This document shows positions 26,015-35,507 of a stretch of 64,000 nt of DNA, piece after piece. Positions within the stretch are counted from its first letter, which is position 1, and the number at the start of each line of letters is the position of its first letter. The DNA lies in assembly GCA_039680175.1 (NCBI GenBank), contig JBDKTO010000051.1, positions 42,428 to 106,427 of the forward strand. The letters run 5' to 3'. A model generated the notes under the pieces. It did not search any database. It saw nothing but the letters and a program-made list of their open reading frames with translations, and was not told the DNA's origin. The position numbers and the translations under genes were made by a program. Source of the stretch: Veillonellales bacterium (GTDB lineage Bacteria; Bacillota; Negativicutes; JAAYSF01).

Positions 26015-26635
26015 ATGAGCAATTCAGACTTCTATATCCGGCGAGTTCATTCGATCCTAGGTATCGTTCCCATTGGTTTCTTTTTGTTAGAACATATTTT
26101 TTCGATTTCCAGTGTAATGGGGGGGCCGGCTTCCTTCGATACAACGGTTGCCAAAATGGCTAGTATTCCCCATGAAATTATGATTCCGCTAGAAATTATT
26201 GCTGTTGCTATTCCATTTCTGTTCCATGCCATTTACGGCTTAATTATTGCATTCAATGCCAAAAATAATGCAATGGGTGGTTATACGTATTCCCGTAACT
26301 GGCAGTTCTTTCTCCAAAGGATGTCCGCTTTCTATCTATTTGCTTTTCTGATCTGGCATGTTGTTTACCTGCGTTTCATGGTTAAAGGCGCCGGGCTGCC
26401 GATTGATTATACTCAAATGCATGCTTATGTAAGCAATCCGATTGTCTTAGTTTTGTATGCGATTGGTTTGGTAGCGGCTATTTTCCATTTTACCAATGGT
26501 ATTTTCACATTCTGTATTACTTGGGGTATTACTGCTGGACCTCGTGCGCAGGATGTGGTCAACAAAATCATGTGGGTACTCTGCGTAGTACTGTCAATCA
26601 TCGGTGTGATTGCTCTGGCCAATTTTGCAATGTAA
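26015..26635 (+). CDS. sdhC: Succinate dehydrogenase/fumarate reductase cytochrome b558 subunit
   Basis: 206 residues, five membrane helices, the Bacillus/Wolinella type of di-heme membrane anchor. His residues that can hold the two hemes sit in RRVHSILG, LLEHIF, LFHAIYG, FLIWHVVY and IFHFTNG. It exchanges electrons between (mena)quinone and the flavoprotein/Fe-S subunits encoded next. ACAGGAGGTACAAGC precedes the ATG. Confidence 0.93.
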   Translation: MSNSDFYIRRVHSILGIVPIGFFLLEHIFSISSVMGGPASFDTTVAKMASIPHEIMIPLEIIAVAIPFLFHAIYGLIIAFNAKNNAMGGYTYSRNWQFFLQRMSAFYLFAFLIWHVVYLRFMVKGAGLPIDYTQMHAYVSNPIVLVLYAIGLVAAIFHFTNGIFTFCITWGITAGPRAQDVVNKIMWVLCVVLSIIGVIALANFAM

Positions 26636-26678
26636 ATTGAGCGGTATGAAAAGAATATGAATTAAGGAGAGAACCCGA

Positions 26679-28430
26679 GTGAAAAAGAAAATTATAGTTG
26701 TTGGCGGTGGTTTGTCCGGCTTAATGGCTACAATGAAAATTTGTGAAGCCGGCGGCGAAGTAGAATTATTCTCGTATTGCCCGGTAAAACGTTCTCATTC
26801 CCTTTGTGCCCAAGGCGGTATTAACGCTTGTATGGATACAAAGGGTGAACATGATAGTATTTATGAGCATTTTGATGATACTGTTTATGGCGGTGACTTC
26901 CTTGCCGACCAGACTGCAGTAAAGGGTATGTGTGAAGCAGCACCTAAGTTAATTAGAATGTTCGATCGTATGGGTGTTCCCTTTACTCGTACGGCGGAAG
27001 GACTACTTGACCTTCGTAACTTTGGCGGTCAGAAAAACAAACGTACTTGTTTTTCCGGTTCCACCACAGGGCAGCAGCTCCTTTATGCACTTGACGAACA
27101 AGTCCGTGCCTGGGAAGTCAAAGGTGCTGTTACGAAATATGAATTCTGGGAATTCATTAAAATTATTAAAAATAAAGAGGGCGTTTGCCGCGGTATCGTA
27201 GCACAAAGCATGAATTCTATGGAAATCAAAGCTTTCCCCGGGGATACGGTTATTTTGGCAACCGGCGGTCCTGGTATGGTATTCGGCAGATGTACTGCTT
27301 CGACAATTTGTAATGGTTCAGCCGTATCTACTGTATATCAGCAAGGCGCTCGTATTGGTAATCCTGAATTTATTCAGATCCATCCAACCGCTATTCCCGG
27401 ATCCGATAAGAATCGTTTGATGTCTGAAGCCTGCCGTGGTGAAGGCGGACGTGTCTGGGTATATAAAGATGGCAAGCCTTGGTACTTCCTAGAAGAAATG
27501 TATCCTGCATATGGCAACCTTGTACCGCGTGACGTAGCATCCCGTGCTATTTACGATGTATGCATGAATCAGAAACTCGGCATTAACGGTGAAAACAGAG
27601 TCTATCTTGATCTTTCCCATATCCCGGCAGAATACCTTGAACGTAAATTAGGCGGTATTTTGGAAATGTATTCGGAATTCGTTGGCGATGACCCGCGTAA
27701 AGTTCCAATGCAGATTTATCCGTCCGTTCATTATTCCATGGGCGGCATCTGGGTAGATACAAAACATAACACCAACATTCCTGGTCTTATGGCGTCCGGT
27801 GAATGTGACTATCAATACCACGGTGCAAACCGTCTTGGTGCGAATTCACTTCTTTCCGCTGCTTATTCCGGTACTATTTCCGGTCCGGAAGCTATGCGCT
27901 GGGCTAAGGAAGGAGAAAGAGGTTCGGAACTTACGGATGAAGATTTAGCAAACGCCGAGAAAGAATGTCGCGACCAATATGAAGCTATCTTAAAGATGGA
28001 CGGACCGGAAAATGCTCACGAACTTCACCATGAACTTGGTGATTTAATGAACAAATACGTTACTATTGAACGTGTGAACAAAGATCTTGATTATTGTTTC
28101 GTTGAAGTCAAGAAAATTCTTAAACGCTGGAATAATATCGGTTTATCCGACAAAGGAAACTGGGCAAATCAGGAAGCTATGTTCGTAAGGCAGCTTCGCA
28201 ATATGATTCATTATGCTTTAGCGGTAACAAAAGCAGCCCGTATGCGCGATGAAAGCCGCGGGGCTCACTTTAAACGCGAGTTCCCAACACGTAATGACGA
28301 ACGCTTCATGAAAACAACAATCGTTGAGTATGATTCGGCCACCGAAGAACCTCAGATCAGTTACATCGATTTTGATCATTCTTTGATTAAACCTCGTCCG
28401 CGTAACTATGCTGTTGCTAAGAAAGAGTAA
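26679..28430 (+). CDS. sdhA: Succinate dehydrogenase/fumarate reductase flavoprotein subunit
   Basis: 583 residues from GTG 26679. FAD motif VVGGGLSGLMATMKICEAG; the covalent-FAD His is in KRSHSLCAQGGINA; substrate-site residues lie in HPTAIPGSD, ACRGEGGRVW and HYSMGGIWVD. Order C-A-B matches the epsilon/Bacillus operon type. In a fermenting anaerobe it most likely works as fumarate reductase, taking fumarate from the adjacent class I fumarase. Codon use here is slightly different from the accessory blocks, as for a highly expressed core gene. Confidence 0.95.
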   Translation: MKKKIIVVGGGLSGLMATMKICEAGGEVELFSYCPVKRSHSLCAQGGINACMDTKGEHDSIYEHFDDTVYGGDFLADQTAVKGMCEAAPKLIRMFDRMGVPFTRTAEGLLDLRNFGGQKNKRTCFSGSTTGQQLLYALDEQVRAWEVKGAVTKYEFWEFIKIIKNKEGVCRGIVAQSMNSMEIKAFPGDTVILATGGPGMVFGRCTASTICNGSAVSTVYQQGARIGNPEFIQIHPTAIPGSDKNRLMSEACRGEGGRVWVYKDGKPWYFLEEMYPAYGNLVPRDVASRAIYDVCMNQKLGINGENRVYLDLSHIPAEYLERKLGGILEMYSEFVGDDPRKVPMQIYPSVHYSMGGIWVDTKHNTNIPGLMASGECDYQYHGANRLGANSLLSAAYSGTISGPEAMRWAKEGERGSELTDEDLANAEKECRDQYEAILKMDGPENAHELHHELGDLMNKYVTIERVNKDLDYCFVEVKKILKRWNNIGLSDKGNWANQEAMFVRQLRNMIHYALAVTKAARMRDESRGAHFKREFPTRNDERFMKTTIVEYDSATEEPQISYIDFDHSLIKPRPRNYAVAKKE

Positions 28431-28448
28431 GAAGGAGGTAGAATAATT

Positions 28449-29207
28449 ATGGCAGACACAAAGAAAAAAGTACATTTTATCATAGAAAGACAAGACGGTC
28501 CTAATTCCAGCCCTTATACAGAAGAGTTTGAAGTTGACTATCGGCCTGCGCTGAATGTTGTTGCAGCGCTTATGGAAATTCAAAAAAAGCCTGTGACAAA
28601 AGACGGCAAAAAAACGACTGCTGTTGTTTGGGAATGCAACTGTCTTGAAAAAGTATGCGGTGCATGCATGATGGTTATTAATGGCAAAGCTCGTCAAGCC
28701 TGCGCAGCTTTGGTTGATCAGTTGGAACAGCCGATTCATTTGGCACCGGCTCGTACTTTTCCTGTTACTCGTGACCTTATGATTGACCGTTCCATTATGT
28801 TTGAAAACTTAAAGCGCATTCAAGGATGGGTAAAAGTTGATGGAACATGGGAAGTTCATAATGACGCTCCCCGGCAGAATCCCAAAACTGCCGCCACAGC
28901 ATATGAAATTTCCCGTTGCATGACTTGCGGCTGCTGCATGGAAGCCTGCCCGAATGTAAATCTTGGTTCTGACTTTGTTGGACCGGCAACAATGGGGCAA
29001 ACTTATTTATTCAATTTGAATCCAATTGGTGAGTACAATAAGGAAGAACGTCTGAATGCTCTCATGGGCAAGGGCGGTATTGCCAGTTGCGGCAACAGTC
29101 AAAACTGCGTACAGGCTTGTCCTAAGAATATTAAATTGACCACTTATATTGCTAAATTGAACCGCGCGGTGAATAAGCAAGCTTTAAAAAATTTATTTGA
29201 CAAGTAA
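28449..29207 (+). CDS. sdhB: Succinate dehydrogenase/fumarate reductase iron-sulfur subunit
   Basis: 252 residues. The [2Fe-2S] site is in WECNCLEKVCGACMMV plus a later Cys (QAC); the [4Fe-4S]/[3Fe-4S] Cys sets are CMTCGCCMEACP and NSQNCVQACP. Links the flavin subunit to the heme anchor. ATG 28449 has AAGGAGGTAG upstream. A strong terminator follows at 29215. Confidence 0.95.
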   Translation: MADTKKKVHFIIERQDGPNSSPYTEEFEVDYRPALNVVAALMEIQKKPVTKDGKKTTAVVWECNCLEKVCGACMMVINGKARQACAALVDQLEQPIHLAPARTFPVTRDLMIDRSIMFENLKRIQGWVKVDGTWEVHNDAPRQNPKTAATAYEISRCMTCGCCMEACPNVNLGSDFVGPATMGQTYLFNLNPIGEYNKEERLNALMGKGGIASCGNSQNCVQACPKNIKLTTYIAKLNRAVNKQALKNLFDK

Positions 29208-29214
29208 ATTTGTA

Positions 29215-29249
29215 AAACCCAGCTGAGTTTTGGCCCAGCTGGGTTTTTT
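29215..29249 (+). terminator. Terminator of the sdh operon
   Basis: AAACCCAGCTG pairs with CAGCTGGGTTT, 9-12 base loop, six T. Close behind the sdhB stop. Confidence 0.92.
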
Positions 29250-29274
29250 ATAATAGAATTTACATAAAGAGATA

Positions 29275-29303
29275 TTGACGTGGGATGAAGGATATAGTAT
29301 AAT
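29275..29303 (+). promoter_or_regulatory. Promoter of the tRNA operon
   Basis: TTGACG (29275-29280), 17-base spacer, TATAAT (29298-29303). The first tRNA starts 16 bases downstream. Confidence 0.88.
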
Positions 29304-29318
29304 CTATTTTGTGATCGG

Positions 29319-29395
29319 CGGGGCGTGGCTCAGTTTGGTAGAGTACCTGGCTTGGGACCAGGGGGTCGCAGGTTCGAATCCTGCCGCTCCGACCA
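29319..29395 (+). tRNA. tRNA-Pro (TGG)
   Basis: 77 bases with encoded CCA. Acceptor arms CGGGGCG / CGCTCCG (one G-T pair), T-loop GGTTCGAATCC, anticodon loop CTTGGGA giving TGG. First of three tRNAs in one transcript. Confidence 0.96.
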
Positions 29396-29420
29396 GTAAT
29401 TGTATATGGTTTACCTTAAT

Positions 29421-29494
29421 GCGGGTGTAGCTCAATGGTAGAGCACTAGCCTTCCAAGCTAGCTACGAGGGTTCGATTCCCTTCACCCGCTCCA
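29421..29494 (+). tRNA. tRNA-Gly (TCC)
   Basis: 74 bases with CCA. Acceptor GCGGGTG / CACCCGC, anticodon loop CTTCCAA giving TCC, T-loop GGTTCGATTCC. Confidence 0.96.
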
Positions 29495-29507
29495 TTTTAA
29501 TTTATAG

Positions 29508-29583
29508 GCGCTTGTAGCTCAGTGGATAGAGCAACGGACTTCTAATCCGTTGGTCGACCGTTCGAATCGGTCCAGGCGCACCA
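29508..29583 (+). tRNA. tRNA-Arg (TCT)
   Basis: 76 bases with CCA. Acceptor GCGCTTG / CAGGCGC (one G-T pair), anticodon loop CTTCTAA giving TCT. Its 3' end is followed by a terminator and then a low-GC variable region, a common integration setting. Confidence 0.96.
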
Positions 29584-29592
29584 GTGAAATTA

Positions 29593-29632
29593 AAGGGATA
29601 CAGGGCGTGAAGCCTTGTATCCCTTATGTTTT
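29593..29632 (+). terminator. Terminator of the tRNA operon
   Basis: AAGGGATACA pairs with TGTATCCCTT around a 12-14 base loop, then ATG and five T. Confidence 0.88.
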
Positions 29633-29793
29633 TGCATAGATGCCAATATTATATTTAATATTATCATGCTAAATCACGCAAAATTTTTAAACAGAGTTGT
29701 CAAGAGCTTTTGATTTCCCCAAAAATTTATGTCGCTTTTACAAATAGACCTATTTTTATGTCTTTGCACCTTATTTGCACCTTATGGAGAAGT

Positions 29794-31905
29794 TTAAGCT
29801 TCGGTTGGATAGGGACAAAACGACAAGACTTCGGAGAAGAAGAATTTTTCAAAGGCTTGCTTGCGGGCTACTTCATCGTCTAAGCCTTGGCTTGAGTCTT
29901 CTAGGAATTTTTTGAACTTGCTTTCATTAAATTTTAATCCGGATATGCCGCGATGATCTGTTTCGTTATTCTTTAAATAACGATTCTTGAGCTGCTTTTT
30001 CTGATCGCTTTTGTTGAGTTTTGCTAGTTCTTTTCCTGTGAGTCGCTCACCATAAGCTGTTTTCAAATGATTTCTAAATTTGGAAATACTACATGCGGAA
30101 AATTCTCGGTTTACGATGGTAAACCATTTCTTATAGTTCAAATACATGTCGTTGGCATCTACAAAATCGTTAGAGTCATCTTTCTGTGAATGATTCGCCT
30201 TTTCCGGATCAAATGTTTGGATGTAAAATTCGTTGAAAAAATCGGCAATACATTCCTCTTGCGCAGAAAGTACGGAAGGTGAAGGTTCTTCAGTCAGCTT
30301 TTCTTCAATAAGGTTGATTCCATACGCTAAAAATCCGGTCACGAGAAAAAACAGCTCATAGGCGTCAAGCCTATTATAGGCGGTTTCATATGTGTTGCCT
30401 TCGCAGACTATGGTATCGTGAGCGATTTCCGCAGAATTTTTAAACAGGTCATTAACGCTTTGCACGATTTTGATGTAATAGGAGTTGCTGCGATACGTTA
30501 GGATACTGTTAATCGTTCCATCGTTGTCGGAGCCTGTAACGGCGACACCAGAGACAAATTTAGAGAAGGTTTCAATGAACGGCGTGGTATTTGCATCGAT
30601 GTTTACAATATTGCCCAATAATTTCTCTTTAATCAAGTCTTTAATGTTTTTGGAATTACATACATAGCTGCAAGGGTGAGTAGTACAGAGATAAAAATTT
30701 TCGGGACGTAGCATGCGGTGGACAGAAGATACACGTAACTCTCGTTTGCTATAGTCTATATTTTTCGGATTAGGTGTGTATTCGAATATGTCCACTAAGA
30801 AATTCTTTATATAAGCTGGATTATCCGATACGATGCATGTTAAATTTTGCATGACGGAGTCGGGATAAAGTTTTTTCAGGTTATTTTTCCCGATAAATAT
30901 TTTGGTCAATAATACTGCAAATTTCTTTATAATCAAAGGATTTCCATCGGAAATATCGTAAAATACATTGCATAATTTAGCAAATGGCGGATTCGAAGGC
31001 GGCAGATAATCCAACTGTGTTGAGCAAGCATGTAAAGTAGTAGTGTATCGTGCGACTAGATCTGGGGTGTCATCAAAAGTGAGATTAAACATTTGTCTGA
31101 TAAACTTATCAAATTCGGTTATGCAAGTTTGAATTTGTTCATTATAGGTTGGTTCGGTGGCGAGGATACGGGGAATTTTGAAACGACAAAATAAGTTTTT
31201 AGCAAGCTGATAGACGACTATTTTATAAGATAGCGGGGGAAAAAGCGGAAAAGAAATTGATTTTAATCTTCCAGAATTTTTCAGAAATTCTCTATGGATT
31301 TGTATAAATGCACTGAGTTCCTCGTCGTTTGGTTCTACCATGCGAGATCCTGATGAATAGATGCCAGAACCATCAGGACTATTGAATTCATAGCGAATAG
31401 GAAGAAACCATTGTCTTAGCTTAGGAAAGTCATCATCCTTCGACAAACAAATATTTGAAAAATCCGGTTGTTTTAAAAGGTCCAGTGATGGTATATAGTA
31501 AAAAAAATTTTTGTCCATAGATCGGTAATTTATCTTGTGTTTTTCGCACAAACACTCTGCGCAAAAATAGTAAGAATAATAGTCTCTCGGGAAATAGTAA
31601 TCATAGCCTGGCATTTTTCTAAAATGCCAGATGCTACATTGATCGCAGTTTTCGTCATTGCATAGTTTGGCAAAAAGTTGAAGAGGTCTAATTTCTTTTC
31701 TTAATTTATCTGGGAATTTTTTGGCAATATTATAGTTTTTGTTCTTTAAATAAATTTGGTGTATCTCCGCCTCAACATTTTCCATTAAATTTTCTGAATT
31801 CTCAGTTCTGCCCATTTTAACACTTTCTTTCGATATATTGGTTTTTCGCCAATGAGTCGCCAGAATTTTTGGTGACTCAAGTGGTATAATTTTACACTTC
31901 GTCAT
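29794..31905 (-). CDS. Orphan 703-residue protein, possibly a mobile-element replication-type protein
   Basis: Long AT-rich minus-strand gene just beyond the tRNA cluster. An N-terminal Cys group, CNDENCDQCSIWH with a later CAECLCEK, can bind zinc. The central part (about residues 325-450) has the feel of a D5/SF3 helicase region, but I see no Walker A motif. The C-terminal MYLNYKKWFTIVNREF, SKFRNHL and KNRYLKN...GISGLKF resemble the winged helix that ends phage and plasmid primase-helicases. None of this is firm. No neighbours of phage type remain, so it may be a relic or a stand-alone element protein. Upstream ribosome site is weak. Confidence 0.6.
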   Translation of the reverse strand: MTKCKIIPLESPKILATHWRKTNISKESVKMGRTENSENLMENVEAEIHQIYLKNKNYNIAKKFPDKLRKEIRPLQLFAKLCNDENCDQCSIWHFRKMPGYDYYFPRDYYSYYFCAECLCEKHKINYRSMDKNFFYYIPSLDLLKQPDFSNICLSKDDDFPKLRQWFLPIRYEFNSPDGSGIYSSGSRMVEPNDEELSAFIQIHREFLKNSGRLKSISFPLFPPLSYKIVVYQLAKNLFCRFKIPRILATEPTYNEQIQTCITEFDKFIRQMFNLTFDDTPDLVARYTTTLHACSTQLDYLPPSNPPFAKLCNVFYDISDGNPLIIKKFAVLLTKIFIGKNNLKKLYPDSVMQNLTCIVSDNPAYIKNFLVDIFEYTPNPKNIDYSKRELRVSSVHRMLRPENFYLCTTHPCSYVCNSKNIKDLIKEKLLGNIVNIDANTTPFIETFSKFVSGVAVTGSDNDGTINSILTYRSNSYYIKIVQSVNDLFKNSAEIAHDTIVCEGNTYETAYNRLDAYELFFLVTGFLAYGINLIEEKLTEEPSPSVLSAQEECIADFFNEFYIQTFDPEKANHSQKDDSNDFVDANDMYLNYKKWFTIVNREFSACSISKFRNHLKTAYGERLTGKELAKLNKSDQKKQLKNRYLKNNETDHRGISGLKFNESKFKKFLEDSSQGLDDEVARKQAFEKFFFSEVLSFCPYPTEA

Positions 31906-32269
31906 AATATGTGAAAACCCTTTATATATAAGGCTTTTGTGGCATTGTAATTTGAAGTTTCGCCAAAGAATGTGCCAATAAATATAATAAATAAATTCAG
32001 CAATTAACCTATTTATGGCATATATTATGTTGGAATTTTAGTATAACATTAGTCGTGGTTATGACGAAAAATTTGAGATTTATTACTCTCTCAAAAAGGT
32101 GAAGCGAGAGGTGTGGTAACACCGTAGAATGTCGATGGGGGAATTGTCGCTGATGGTACAGCCATGCCATTCAAACGATAAGCTTATTTCCGAATAGTAA
32201 TTGCGTGCCGTGGTGCAACAGGCGATCCATGCTCAGCGAGTCTCATCGATTGGTGAAAGCTAGTTGTTG
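31906..32269. other. Low-GC gap, no intact gene
   Basis: AT-rich sequence between the orphan protein and the IS remnant. The first part would hold the minus-strand promoter of the orphan gene; the rest (from about 32080) may be further decayed IS21 transposase C terminus. No open frame with a ribosome site seen. Confidence 0.4.
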
Positions 32270-32620
32270 AGTTCTTATTCCATAGCAGCTAAAGGAATTT
32301 TTCCCGTTGTACTATGAGGATTGCTGTTCACTTGTACATCGCTTGGTGATTTAAGTCATCTAGGTCATCAAAATACTCCCTGATAGGTAAAGAAGTTGTC
32401 TTTTAGCTTGATGAGCCGTTTGACCCAGTTTTTGGTTTGTGACTGTCTTGATCGCAGAATTTAGGCATAGCTCCACGACAGAGGCAGAATTCTTAAAATA
32501 TTTATTATACAAGATTTGTCGGCTTCGCTGTTATTAATAACAGTATTCATAATCTGTGGAGAGCCATTGAACTATTTAAAGGCGTTCACCATTTAGCGTA
32601 ATAGAGTGGTAGAACTTGCG
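32270..32620 (-). pseudogene. Decayed IS21-family transposase (istA) fragment
   Basis: Reading the minus strand in shifting frames gives, in order, FCDQDSHKPKT (like CRPRxPQTKGKVE), VKRLIKLKDNFFTYQG, EYFDDLDDLNHQAM and NSNPHSTTGKIPLAAME. These line up with the end of the catalytic core and the following HGTTGKIP block of IS21 IstA. Frameshifts and stops separate the blocks, so it is non-functional. No istB helper, terminal repeats or target duplication were identified. Confidence 0.7.
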
Positions 32621-33247
32621 CCGCTTGGAGTTAAGTATTTAGTTTTTGAGTGTCCCATGGCAGAATGCTGATTTTCTAAGATGCTGCTAAAAGATGAATT
32701 TGGAAAAAATCTGATTCAACTTTATAGCGGGAAAGATGCTTTATAGTATGGATTTTGTCATTTAAATCATAACGTATAATTTTGCTAGTAGTTTATTATT
32801 TTTAAAGTAACACAACATAACAGAAGCTAGTAAATAATGCCGAGTTCTTGTATCCTTATTTATTAGCTAGCAATGTTTAGTCAGTATCGGTGTTGCTTTG
32901 TAAAAAGATTCAGTCTACAGAAAACCAAAAGTGCTGTCACGTGGATCAGAACCACCAAAATATTGGATAAAATGATTGGAATTAATCAAATATCATGGTT
33001 ATATTTAATTGTGATTATCATTCTCGTTAAATATCCTGTATTCTCACTGCTATGAGATAATATTAATGATTTTTCATGATAATCTATTGTGAGAGAATGA
33101 AGTTTATGATATGCTTTGTTACAAACATCGTTAAATTGTATTGAATTAATTCGGTGTGGCAGGACTCTCAAAGTAGCAGGTTAAACCTGTGGATATTGCG
33201 GTTCCACAGATTAATTATATACTCACAAGGTTAACGACATTTCGTAT
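32621..33247. other. Gap without a recognisable gene
   Basis: Low-GC, stop-rich on both strands. Two short open frames near 32873-33171 lack ribosome sites and similarity. Probably degraded mobile DNA together with the flanking remnants. Confidence 0.4.
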
Positions 33248-33457
33248 TCCCTATGGAAGCTAGCCAGCGCTCTTAAGAAGATTGAATACTATGCCATGAA
33301 TGCTGAGTTTCCAGCAGCTTCTCCGGCAACATCCCACTTGTTCATAGTGAATCCTTTCAGTGGTGCTGGCAGTTGGGGCACTAGTCTTTTCAGCACCCAT
33401 CCTGCAACCAAACAAAGAGTCGCAAGGCTTGAGGAACTGGCTAGACGGATGAGTTAG
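33248..33457 (+). pseudogene. C-terminal remnant of htpX (M48 membrane protease)
   Basis: The frame ending at the TAG 33455-33457 reads [14 protein letters not shown], then [11 protein letters not shown] and [19 protein letters not shown], the conserved tail of HtpX zinc proteases (SALxKLE...LFIVNP...LFSTHPPTExRVxRL). The N-terminal part with the membrane helices and HEXXH motif is missing, so only about 66-70 codons survive. It marks a deletion or recombination endpoint in the variable region. Confidence 0.75.
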
Positions 33458-33772
33458 ACGAGAGGGGGAATTCCCTGGAGGCTTGTTCATTTGTTTGTAA
33501 GGAGTGAGGCATTATGGGATAGTTACAAAGATAATGCTGCTGATTGTATTAGGTAGCGCCGCGTTGGTTGTTTTACACGTAGCTTTGGATAGAATTCCGT
33601 AAATAATTGACGCAAATTAGTACTGTATACTACCGCTTAAATTTGAAATACTATGTGGCAAGAAAATATCTATTTTTCATTAGGACATTTTCTAATTTAG
33701 TTGGATATTAATATAGGAAGACCTGTGGGGGATTATTCTACAGGTTTATTTTTATATAAGGAGAGATTGGTT
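33458..33772. other. Gap before the CDF transporter gene
   Basis: No gene supported. A hairpin ACCTGT...ACAGGT followed by TTATTTTT (about 33721-33755) directly precedes the transporter's ribosome site and might be an attenuator or the end of a lost transcript. Confidence 0.4.
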
Positions 33773-34669
33773 TTGTCCCAATTTTATTCAGCAGATGATG
33801 CTAATTCAAGGAAAACCAGAGCAGCAAAAGTTTCTGTTTTATCTAATAGCATATTAGTAATTGCAAAATTAATAATTGGAATAGTAACCAGTTCGGTAAG
33901 TGTCATTTCTGAGGCAGCACACTCATCTGTTGACTTATTAGCCGCCTTAATCGCCTATTACGCAGTAAAGACATCAGGGAAACCCCCTGATTCTAGGCAT
34001 CCGTATGGTCATGGTAAGATTGAAAATATTTCAGGCGCTGTAGAAGCTATATTAATTCTTGTTGCTGCTGCTTGGATTATTTATGAAGCAGTACACAAGC
34101 TGTATGTCGAGACTTTACCTGAAAAATTAGAGTATGGCATTTATATTATGTTCATATCCATTGTACTGAATATCTTTGTGTCAAAATATCTATTTCGAAT
34201 AGCTAAAGAAACGCAATCTCATGCTTTAGAGGCGGATGCTTTACATTTACGGGCTGATGTTTGGACTAGTATCGGAGTTCTTGGAGGGTTATTAGCCATC
34301 AAATTAACTGGCGTATATTGGCTGGATCCGGTAATTGCCATTGGAATGGCCTTCATAATATTTAAGGCTGGATATGGTATGACGAAAAAAAGTGTAGCTG
34401 AATTGATGGATGTCACCATGACGGAAGAAGATAAACAGGTGATTGCAGGGATTTTGCAAGAGCATTCGATGGTTAAGGGATTTACAAATTTGCGGACACG
34501 CCGATCTGGTAGTATGTATATCATTAATGTTAATTTAGTCCTCGATAAAAACCTTTCGCTGGATAGGGTTCATTTTGTTTGTGATGAAATAGAACAGCAA
34601 ATTAGAAAGCAATTTACACCTTCTGAGGTTTTTATTCATGTAGAGCCCAGCAATAATTTATTGGGATAA
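33773..34669 (+). CDS. Cation diffusion facilitator (CDF) metal exporter
   Basis: 298 residues from TTG 33773, which has AAGGAGAG 7 bases upstream; an earlier TTG at 33701 would read through a hairpin. Six membrane helices followed by a cytosolic domain. Metal-site motifs: SEAAHSSVDLLAALIAYYA (helix 2 acidic/His positions), RHPYGHGKIE, EADALHLRADVWTS (helix 5, HxxxD). Exports Zn, Fe, Mn or similar in exchange for protons. Next to a YqaA-like protein and a ferritin-like protein, it may belong to a metal or stress group. Confidence 0.92.
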   Translation: MSQFYSADDANSRKTRAAKVSVLSNSILVIAKLIIGIVTSSVSVISEAAHSSVDLLAALIAYYAVKTSGKPPDSRHPYGHGKIENISGAVEAILILVAAAWIIYEAVHKLYVETLPEKLEYGIYIMFISIVLNIFVSKYLFRIAKETQSHALEADALHLRADVWTSIGVLGGLLAIKLTGVYWLDPVIAIGMAFIIFKAGYGMTKKSVAELMDVTMTEEDKQVIAGILQEHSMVKGFTNLRTRRSGSMYIINVNLVLDKNLSLDRVHFVCDEIEQQIRKQFTPSEVFIHVEPSNNLLG

Positions 34670-34780
34670 AGATGCTCCCCAATATATAAAGTTGTATGGC
34701 ATTCATTACTAGTTCCCAGAAATAGATCTTAAAGGTATAATCGAAATACGCTATCTTAGAATAAATAGTGGGGGAAGAAA

Positions 34781-35365
34781 ATGGAAGATATAATTGCTTT
34801 GTTTTTAGGATGGGGTTTACTCGGCTTAATTGTAGCTGCATTTACCGAATCTTTCTGTTCACCCATTTTACCGGATGTGTTCTTATTACCATTAGCTATG
34901 GCCCAGCCGCAGCACGCGATTTATTATGGAGCCATGGCGACCATTGCTTCTGTTCTGGGTGGCTTTATTGGCTATGGAATTGGTCATAAAATTGGCTTGC
35001 CTGCTGCAAAGAAAATGATACCAGCGAAATACGATGAAAAAATTCGACTATTAGTCGAAAACAATGCAAAATGGGCTATTTTTTTAGCCGCGATGGCACC
35101 AATTCCATATAAGTTTGTTAGCATTACAGCAGGAGCACTAAAAATTAATTTTCCTTTATTCCTGGGAATGTCCCTTCTCGGCAGAGGAAAACGTTTTTTA
35201 CTGGAAGGAGTTCTGATTTACTATTATGGACCAAAGGCCGAGCATGTTTTCAAACAACATTCTAATGAACTTCTTTTTATTTCAGCCGGAATCGTTGCAT
35301 TAGTTGCAGTGGGAGTTTACCTTTTCAAACGCTATCAGCAAAATGCTTTGCCAGAACGAGATTAA
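34781..35365 (+). CDS. YqaA/DedA-like (VTT domain) membrane protein
   Basis: 194 residues with about four to five hydrophobic segments. FTESFCSPILPDVFLLPLAMA and the Gly-rich VLGGFIGYGIGHKIG are typical of YqaA-type SNARE-associated/VTT proteins, which relate to lipid flipping and membrane homeostasis. GTGGGGGAAG precedes the ATG. 111 bases after the CDF gene, same strand. Confidence 0.8.
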   Translation: MEDIIALFLGWGLLGLIVAAFTESFCSPILPDVFLLPLAMAQPQHAIYYGAMATIASVLGGFIGYGIGHKIGLPAAKKMIPAKYDEKIRLLVENNAKWAIFLAAMAPIPYKFVSITAGALKINFPLFLGMSLLGRGKRFLLEGVLIYYYGPKAEHVFKQHSNELLFISAGIVALVAVGVYLFKRYQQNALPERD

Positions 35366-35507
35366 AAGACCGTGATATTTATTGAATAGAATGCTTCATG
35401 ATTTGAATAGATCGGATGCAATTATTGACGTGATTACCATAAGAAGTAGCAGACTTTCCACCTCCTCCATATAATATACTAGATCGTTATTATAGGGAGG
35501 TTTCAAT

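Noticed and set aside
25915..26163. 82-residue frame overlapping the sdhC start
   Set aside because: It overlaps sdhC in another frame and has no family features.
32873..33171. Two overlapping 60-residue frames in AT-rich DNA
   Set aside because: No ribosome sites, no similarity, opposite strands overlapping; likely chance.
33260..33490. 76-residue minus-strand open frame
   Set aside because: The opposite strand encodes the HtpX C-terminal remnant, so this is its shadow.
33511..33602. Short hydrophobic frame ending LVVLHVALDRIP
   Set aside because: No usable start codon with ribosome site and located in decayed DNA.
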